The notes under the pieces were generated by a model. That model was not told the origin of the DNA. It did no database searches and was given only the letters and a program-made list of their open reading frames with translations. The translations under genes and the position numbers were made by a program. A DNA stretch of 9,559 nucleotides. Origin: Clostridium sp. UBA4108. Its GTDB lineage: Bacteria; Bacillota; Clostridia; Clostridiales; Clostridiaceae. Of this stretch, positions 5,475 to 9,559 are shown piece after piece. The DNA is taken from positions 993-10,551 of the forward strand of contig DFXM01000010.1 in assembly GCA_002381695.1 (NCBI GenBank). Reading direction: 5' to 3'. Every line of letters starts with the position of its first letter. Within the stretch, counting starts at the first letter, position 1.

Positions 5475-5656
5475 ATTTATTGAGCATATAAATAAAGTTC
5501 CTACACAAACAATAGACAGGCTATATTCGTATGTAGAAACTTTATTGGAAGTTATATATATTGAAATTTATATGGTATAATTTACCTATACCCTGATTCT
5601 TAATAGGAAATATTATTATTTTTGAAGGAATATATTTTTAATTTAAGCTTTATTTT

Positions 5657-5700
5657 AATAATATGTAGTTCTGAAATCAACAATAATTTAAAACAAAGCC
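5657..5700 (-). repeat. 44-bp dispersed segment, inverted copy of 781-824
   Basis: About 82% identical to the reverse complement of 781-824, by eye. It lies 31 bases before the zinc-ribbon gene. The remaining bases of 5475-5731 show no terminator and no clear promoter. Confidence 0.5.
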
Positions 5701-5731
5701 TTAATTTAAGAAAGATATAGGGGGAATTTTA

Positions 5732-6025
5732 GTGACACTATTTATAATTTCTCTATTCACTGGAGGATTAGGTGCTTTCATAGGAACTTTATTTGGATTT
5801 ACTACTTTGGGTGGAATCATAGGTTTTATGCTTCCTATTTCTATAGCTATTGAAGGTATATATAGTAGGTTACCAGCAGATGAAGAAGATGTTGTAGAGG
5901 ATGAACTAACAGATGAAAACCTGCAGCAATATGGTGTATGTCCTTCCTGTGGGGAAGAAATAGTTGAAGGAGACTACAAATGTCCTTCATGTGGCTTAAT
6001 ACTTACTTGGAATAAGGAGAAATAA
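5732..6025 (+). CDS. Small membrane protein with C-terminal zinc ribbon
   Basis: 97 residues from a GTG start preceded by AGGGGGAA. Two glycine-rich hydrophobic segments (about 2-22 and 25-44) are followed by an acidic linker (50-63, EEDVVEDE). A zinc ribbon follows, with C70-x2-C73 and C84-x2-C87 (CPSCGEEI and KCPSCGLIL). The ribbon matches the small double-CxxC type widespread in Firmicute membrane proteins; the particular function is unknown. It is the first gene of a likely operon, with 20 bases to the next gene, which has its own ribbon. A decayed copy of the ribbon-coding end is present at 111-176. Confidence 0.8.
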   Translation: MTLFIISLFTGGLGAFIGTLFGFTTLGGIIGFMLPISIAIEGIYSRLPADEEDVVEDELTDENLQQYGVCPSCGEEIVEGDYKCPSCGLILTWNKEK

Positions 6026-6045
6026 ATAGAAGGGAAGATTTAGAA

Positions 6046-6333
6046 GTGGCAAAGAAGGTCAGAGATATACTGAAGTATCGATGGGTTGCTTTAATATGTT
6101 TATTCGCAGCTATTGTAATTAATATTATTAACATTATTTTACAAACAAGTATTTTAACACTTATTGTGGTAGTGCTATTAATAGGTTTTATTTTAATATC
6201 TTTTATATTTTGGAGATGTCCAAGTTGTAAAAAGAGGCTACCAATAAGATTTGATATTAATAGTGAGATTGACTATATTTATGTTTGTCCATACTGTAAT
6301 ACGAAATTTTTAGATGGAAATATTATCGATTAA
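6046..6333 (+). CDS. Second small membrane protein with a zinc ribbon
   Basis: 95 residues from a GTG start, with GAAGGGAAG about ten bases upstream. A basic N-terminus (AKKVRDILKYR) is followed by two membrane segments (about 13-33 and 34-56). A ribbon follows: C58-x2-C61 (WRCPSCKKRLP) and C81-x2-C84 (VCPYCNTKF), with a 19-residue knuckle spacing. The charged N-terminus suggests it faces the cytoplasm, which would put the ribbon there too. The layout is like that of the gene upstream, but the sequences are not close. Fifty-three bases separate it from the nucleosidase. The function is unknown. Confidence 0.75.
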   Translation: MAKKVRDILKYRWVALICLFAAIVINIINIILQTSILTLIVVVLLIGFILISFIFWRCPSCKKRLPIRFDINSEIDYIYVCPYCNTKFLDGNIID

Positions 6334-6386
6334 ATAAAATAGTGAATTATCCAATAAAAAAGTTTACGGAAAGTTAGGTGAAGGTA

Positions 6387-7085
6387 ATGAGAATAGGAAT
6401 AATAGGTCCTACAGAGAGAGAAATAATGCCCTTTATAGGCAAGATATCAGAGAGAGAAATTAGTGAACAGGCTATGCTAAAGTTTTATTCAGGGTTTTAC
6501 GAGGGAATTCAGGTAGTATCAGTATTCTGTGGAGTATGTAAGGTCAATGCCGCTATTGCTACACAAATTTTAATCGATAAGTTTGAAGTTACCCATATTA
6601 TATTAACAGGGGTTGCAGGAGCTTTAAATAATGAACTTCACATTGGAGATACGGTCATTGCCAGTGAAGTTGCTTATCATGATGTTGCTCAGGGAATTTT
6701 AACAGAATATCATCCATGGATGGAAGACATATACTTTAGAGCAGATAGTAGCTTAGTAAAGCTATGTGAAGATATATCTAAGTCCTTATCAATTTCAAAT
6801 AAGTGTTATACTGGGAGAATTATTACTGGAGAAGCATTTATTACACACAATGAAAGGGAGAGTTTAATAGAAAACTTCAATCCTCTATGTGTGGATATGG
6901 AAAGTGCTAGTGTTGCCCATACCTGCTATGTAAATAAGATTCCTTTTGTAGTTATTCGTTCAATGTCAGATAATGCAGATGAAGATGGTTCAGAAAGTTT
7001 TGAAAACAATATGGAGGGAGCAGCATTAAATTCTATAAATTTGGTTGAAAGGGTTATTAAAAAGTTAGGAGTATGGAAAAAGTAA
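6387..7085 (+). CDS. mtnN: 5'-Methylthioadenosine/S-adenosylhomocysteine nucleosidase
   Basis: 232 residues, the same length as the E. coli enzyme. It hydrolyses methylthioadenosine and S-adenosylhomocysteine to adenine plus the thioribose or ribosyl-homocysteine product, in methionine salvage, removal of methylation by-products and the AI-2 precursor route. Seen: MRIGIIGPTEREI with catalytic E12, the GVAGAL glycine loop (75-80), VGD-like HIGDTVIASE, substrate-binding M171-E172 (VDMESASVAH) and catalytic D195 (RSMSDNAD). All key residues are present. The ATG at 6387 is chosen over the GTG at 6378 because it aligns with the family start and has AGGTGAAGG before it. It is the last gene of the zinc-ribbon operon. 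A relic of its middle portion lies at 178-289. Confidence 0.93.
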   Translation: MRIGIIGPTEREIMPFIGKISEREISEQAMLKFYSGFYEGIQVVSVFCGVCKVNAAIATQILIDKFEVTHIILTGVAGALNNELHIGDTVIASEVAYHDVAQGILTEYHPWMEDIYFRADSSLVKLCEDISKSLSISNKCYTGRIITGEAFITHNERESLIENFNPLCVDMESASVAHTCYVNKIPFVVIRSMSDNADEDGSESFENNMEGAALNSINLVERVIKKLGVWKK

Positions 7086-7129
7086 AAAATTGTAGTATAC
7101 ATTTATATAAACTAATAAAGAATAGCATA

Positions 7130-7160
7130 TTGCAACAGTAATAATTAATGAATTTATAAT
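7130..7160 (+). promoter_or_regulatory. Weak candidate promoter for the XRE gene
   Basis: TTGCAA (7130-7135) and TATAAT (7155-7160) are separated by 19 bases, which is longer than ideal. A small ACCC/GGGT dyad lies around 7187-7199. Confidence 0.3.
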
Positions 7161-7247
7161 ATTCTACTTGTATTCTACCTACTCTACCCTTGGTGGGTTT
7201 AGATATAGTGGCTTTCGAATTATCATATTATTAAAGGGGGAGTAATT

Positions 7248-7742
7248 ATGGATACACAAAAAATTGGACGATTTATAGCAGAAGCTAGAAAAAAGAAAAA
7301 AATGACTCAGACAGAGCTTGGAGAGTATCTGAACGTAACTGATAAAGCGGTTTCAAAATGGGAGTGTGGTAAGTGTCTACCAGATAGTTCATTATTTGAA
7401 GAAATAAGTAAAGTATTGGAGATTTCAATGAATGAATTATTAAAGGGTGAATATATTGAACAAGAAAATGAAGAGATAGCAAATAATAAAAATATAATTT
7501 CATTACTTAATGAAATTCAAAAATTAAAAAGAAATGAGTCATTGGTTGGGGCTTTGTGTGCCATATTGATATCATTTATTACAGCAATTTATTCTGTAAT
7601 ATGGAAGCCCGGTGCAAAAGCTTATGAACAATTTTTTTCGGGATTTATTGAAGCGGTCAGTGGTAGTTGTCTTGTTATAGGAATAATTCTCATATTCTAT
7701 ACCTGGGTGAAGTACTCGATGAAGGATTCCAACAAAAACTAG
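7248..7742 (+). CDS. XRE-family regulator with membrane-spanning C-terminus
   Basis: 164 residues. The N-terminal HTH_3 domain (about 8-63) reads IGRFIAEARKKKKMTQTELG, then LNVTDKAVSKWECGKCLPD, the usual five-helix Cro/C1 fold with its recognition helix at KAVSKWE. A charged coiled stretch (70-97) follows, then two hydrophobic segments at about 98-118 and 138-156. So the DNA-binding part is probably tethered to the inner face of the membrane. AAAGGGGGAG before the ATG sets the start. Family members of this shape often regulate adjacent transport or stress genes, but the target here cannot be seen. The stop codon abuts the AraC relic directly, so the original neighbour may be lost. Confidence 0.88.
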   Translation: MDTQKIGRFIAEARKKKKMTQTELGEYLNVTDKAVSKWECGKCLPDSSLFEEISKVLEISMNELLKGEYIEQENEEIANNKNIISLLNEIQKLKRNESLVGALCAILISFITAIYSVIWKPGAKAYEQFFSGFIEAVSGSCLVIGIILIFYTWVKYSMKDSNKN

Positions 7743-8087
7743 GATATCAATTACTGTTTAGAGAGAATGCAGTATAGGAGAAAAAATGAATTACAGAAAA
7801 GGTAATTGATGTAGCGCTTAAGTATGGCTTTGAAACTCCTAGTGGATTTACTAAGGCCTTCAGAAAAGAATATGGCACATCACCTAAAAAGTATGCTTTT
7901 AAAATGAAGGGCTATAATCATAAAAAGCACATGGAGGTATATCTTCAATGAGTGGTTTGAAAATAGTGATTATGCTTATGATGAGGAAAGATGTGATTTT
8001 GAATTCTACGATGAGCGCTGTCATTTTCTAGAGAATTCAATTATGGAAATTTACATACCGATTAAGCTAGTTGCGAAAAATAAATAG
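7743..8087 (+). pseudogene. Broken AraC-family regulator with GyrI-like C-terminus
   Basis: Three frame pieces remain. Bases 7743-7786 read DINYCLERMQYRRKN, resembling the end of the first AraC helix-turn-helix. Bases 7790-7948 read ITEKVIDVALKYGFETPSGF, then TKAFRKEYGTSPKKY, the second AraC helix-turn-helix signature. Bases 7947-8084 read NEWFENSDYAYDEERCDFEF and end MEIYIPIKLVAKNK, like the end of a GyrI-like effector-binding domain. Stops (TAA near 7803, TGA 7949-7951) and frame changes separate them. The DNA-binding N-terminus and about 100 residues between the second and third pieces are gone. It cannot make a full protein. It begins immediately after the XRE stop codon. Confidence 0.82.
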
Positions 8088-8197
8088 GCCAGTTTTCTAC
8101 TCGATTTTGTACTAAAATAGCAAGCTGGGAACAGAAAATAAACTTCATGTTATGTAAAATAACAATTGATGAATATATCAATTTGGAGGTAAAAATT

Positions 8198-9259
8198 ATG
8201 GAGTTTAGAAAATTAGATAATAAGTATATAGAGGATTGTGTAAATATTGCATTCAATCAATATTGTAAGGAACAAAAATTAGTGGCTGCATTGTATGATA
8301 AGGATTACAAAAAAGAAATTTACAAATTAGTACAAGCTACATCTGAATGTGGTAATGGAGTAATGGCCTTTGAGGAGGATAAATTAGTAGGGTATTTAGC
8401 CTTTAGCGGAATTTGGGAGGAAACTGTAGGCTCAGATATTATAAATGCAATCGCATGTCCATTATGTGGGTATGGTATTAGTGAAGGCTATGATAGAGCA
8501 AAGGTTGTTTCATTAATGTTTCAATATGCTTCAGAGATATTATGTGAAAAGGCTGTAGCACTATATAACATTAAGGTTTATGCTCATGACACTGAAGTAA
8601 TTGCTTCTTATGTGCTAAATAATTTTGGAATTTTATGTACAGATGCCATTCGCAGCACTGATTCAACGGTATGTTCAATTGGCAGTACAGATTCAGTAAT
8701 GGACATAGAGTCATTAACTAGCACAGATTCGCTTGCAACCACAGGTTCACCAATAAGCACAAATTCAGCAGGAAAATATGTTTATAAAGAGTTGTCAAAA
8801 GAAGAGATTAATAAGAATGAGGAGGAGCTATTAAAGCTTTGGCGTGCATTAGTAAAGCATTTAAGAACAAGTCCTACCTATTACCCTGGAGAAGAATTTA
8901 CTAATGATGCTTATTTAGAGTACATTCATGATGAAAATACAAGATTGTTTGTGGCAAAAGATGATGAAAATACAATAGGTATGATGGATGTATCAAGAGA
9001 TGGAAACAGCTTTATAAATAGAGAGTGTGACACTATGAATGTTGGAGACTTATTCTTTAAACCTAATTACAGAGGACATCAGGCTGCGGAGGGACTTCTA
9101 AGCTATGTTAATGATACACTTAGAAAAGAAGGTGTAAAGAGAATATGGGTTGAGCACGGCACAACTAACCCTACAGCACAACGTTTTTGGGGCAAGTATT
9201 TTTGCAGATTTACCTATACGCTAACTAGAGAGATTGATGGGAGAATATTTAATAAATAA
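8198..9259 (+). CDS. Tandem GNAT acetyltransferase with Ser-Thr repeat linker
   Basis: 353 residues. The ATG at 8198 is chosen because GGAGG lies just upstream (8184-8188); an earlier in-frame ATG at 8147 has none. The N-terminal half (1-148) looks like a diverged GNAT domain: GVMAFEEDKLVGYLAFSG, ISEGYDRAKVVSLMFQYASE, then VIASYVLNNFGI. A low-complexity linker with four STDS/STNS units spans 153-190. The C-terminal GNAT domain (about 195-345) has RLFVAKDDENTIGMMDV, motif A VGDLFFKPNYRGHQAAEGLL and TNPTAQRFWGKYF. Known of the fold: acetyl transfer from acetyl-CoA to an amine; the substrate is unknown. The C-terminal half keeps the better CoA-binding motif, so it is the likelier active domain. 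No terminator is obvious. Confidence 0.85.
   Translation: MEFRKLDNKYIEDCVNIAFNQYCKEQKLVAALYDKDYKKEIYKLVQATSECGNGVMAFEEDKLVGYLAFSGIWEETVGSDIINAIACPLCGYGISEGYDRAKVVSLMFQYASEILCEKAVALYNIKVYAHDTEVIASYVLNNFGILCTDAIRSTDSTVCSIGSTDSVMDIESLTSTDSLATTGSPISTNSAGKYVYKELSKEEINKNEEELLKLWRALVKHLRTSPTYYPGEEFTNDAYLEYIHDENTRLFVAKDDENTIGMMDVSRDGNSFINRECDTMNVGDLFFKPNYRGHQAAEGLLSYVNDTLRKEGVKRIWVEHGTTNPTAQRFWGKYFCRFTYTLTREIDGRIFNK
8654..8767 (+). repeat. Degenerate 12-codon repeat in the GNAT linker
   Basis: Units starting at 8654, 8684, 8720 and 8756 encode STDS, STDS, STDS and STNS, spaced 30, 36 and 36 bases. The DNA core is AGCACAGATTCA with variations. Intervening residues vary but stay Ser/Thr-rich. Confidence 0.7.
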
Positions 9260-9287
9260 TGATTAAAATTATATAATTTTATGATAA

Positions 9288-9431
9288 ATACAAATCATAT
9301 TTAGAGAATTAAAAGATATATCCTTGTTCAAATCTGCTAGAGTTAGTTTTGATACAGTAGAGTGGGAGAATGAGGCTGATATGGATCATGAAACATGATA
9401 TGAAGATATTATTCCTTATAATATTGACTAA
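9288..9431 (+). pseudogene. Broken DUF2442 domain gene
   Basis: The frame reads IIFRELKDISLFKSARVSFD and then TVEWENEADMDHET before an in-frame TGA at 9396-9398. It continues YEDIIPYNID to TAA at 9429-9431. The pattern LKD-x2-LF-K, then W-x-N-x-A-D-x4-ET-x-Y is that of DUF2442 domains, in which a leucine normally stands where the TGA now lies. No start codon or ribosome binding site remains, and the N-terminal half is missing. DUF2442 genes often sit beside DUF4160 genes in small accessory modules; no such partner is visible. Confidence 0.65.
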
Positions 9432-9433
9432 TA

Positions 9434-9559
9434 GTGGATTTTACCCACCGTGCGTCGCCTCTACTAATAGGCAAAAAATGGATTGAACACTTTAAGGAAG
9501 GTCTAGATGTGATTGAAAGCATTATCATTGAGATAGACTTAATAGATAAATCAAGGACT
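9434..9559 (+). CDS. Unidentified partial reading frame at the right edge
   Basis: The frame is open from a GTG at 9434 to the window end: VDFTHRASPLLIGKKWIEHF, then KEGLDVIESI and on. No ribosome binding site precedes 9434. A second GTG at 9509 has AAGGAAGG (9494-9501) at a good distance and may be the true start. The opening part is richer in G and C than its surroundings. I do not recognise the family. It could be a gene fragment like its neighbours. Confidence 0.3.
   Translation, partial: MDFTHRASPLLIGKKWIEHFKEGLDVIESIIIEIDLIDKSRT

Noticed and set aside
5371..5580. 69-codon frame overlapping the acyltransferase end taken as a gene
   Set aside because: Its first part is a shadow of the acyltransferase gene and no ribosome binding site precedes its ATG. 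Only the part after 5449 is noted as a possible relic.
9264..9281. 18-bp AT-only palindrome after the GNAT gene as a terminator
   Set aside because: It has no G or C pairs and no loop, so it is unlikely to terminate transcription.

Overview
The window is AT-rich, has strong GGAGG-type ribosome binding sites, uses some GTG starts and carries typical Firmicute families. It looks like chromosomal accessory DNA from a Clostridium-like organism. No species can be named from the sequence alone. No rRNA, tRNA, CRISPR array, transposase or integrase was seen.

Left part (1-1300). The window opens with a decayed chimera (111-289) of two genes that are intact further right: the tail of the zinc-ribbon gene at 5732 joined to the middle of the nucleosidase gene at 6387. 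Next is a 124-residue membrane protein of unknown function (352-726) with a 12-bp inverted repeat over its promoter. Between about 952 and 1283 lies a compact type I toxin-antitoxin locus. It has a 33-residue holin-like toxin on the minus strand, a convergent antisense RNA on the plus strand, an extended -10 promoter for each, a terminator for each, and a hairpin that masks the toxin ribosome binding site.

Envelope-stress block (1432-5474). A catalytic-only N-acetylmuramoyl-L-alanine amidase (minus strand) is divergent from an ECF sigma factor and its overlapping DUF4179-type anti-sigma factor. An ECF-like promoter with TGAAAC precedes the sigma gene, and a strong terminator follows the anti-sigma gene. 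Downstream is a family 3 membrane acyltransferase. The set recalls the sigV-rsiV-oatA locus of Bacillus subtilis. Here, however, the acyltransferase lies beyond the terminator and is bracketed by a perfect 26-bp direct repeat. Each repeat copy overlaps a Leu-Lys-stop in the same frame, which suggests a recombined cassette.

Zinc-ribbon/nucleosidase operon (5732-7085). Two small membrane proteins, each with one four-cysteine zinc ribbon, precede a complete MTA/SAH nucleosidase with all catalytic residues. The relic at the left edge shows that a second copy of this gene order once existed nearby.

Right part (7248-9559). A membrane-anchored XRE regulator is followed at once by a broken AraC/GyrI-like regulator. 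Then come a tandem-GNAT acetyltransferase with an odd Ser-Thr-Asp-Ser repeat in its linker, a broken DUF2442 gene, and an unidentified reading frame running off the end. The number of relics (left edge, around 4200, 7743-8087, 9288-9431) marks this as a region of frequent insertion, duplication and decay.
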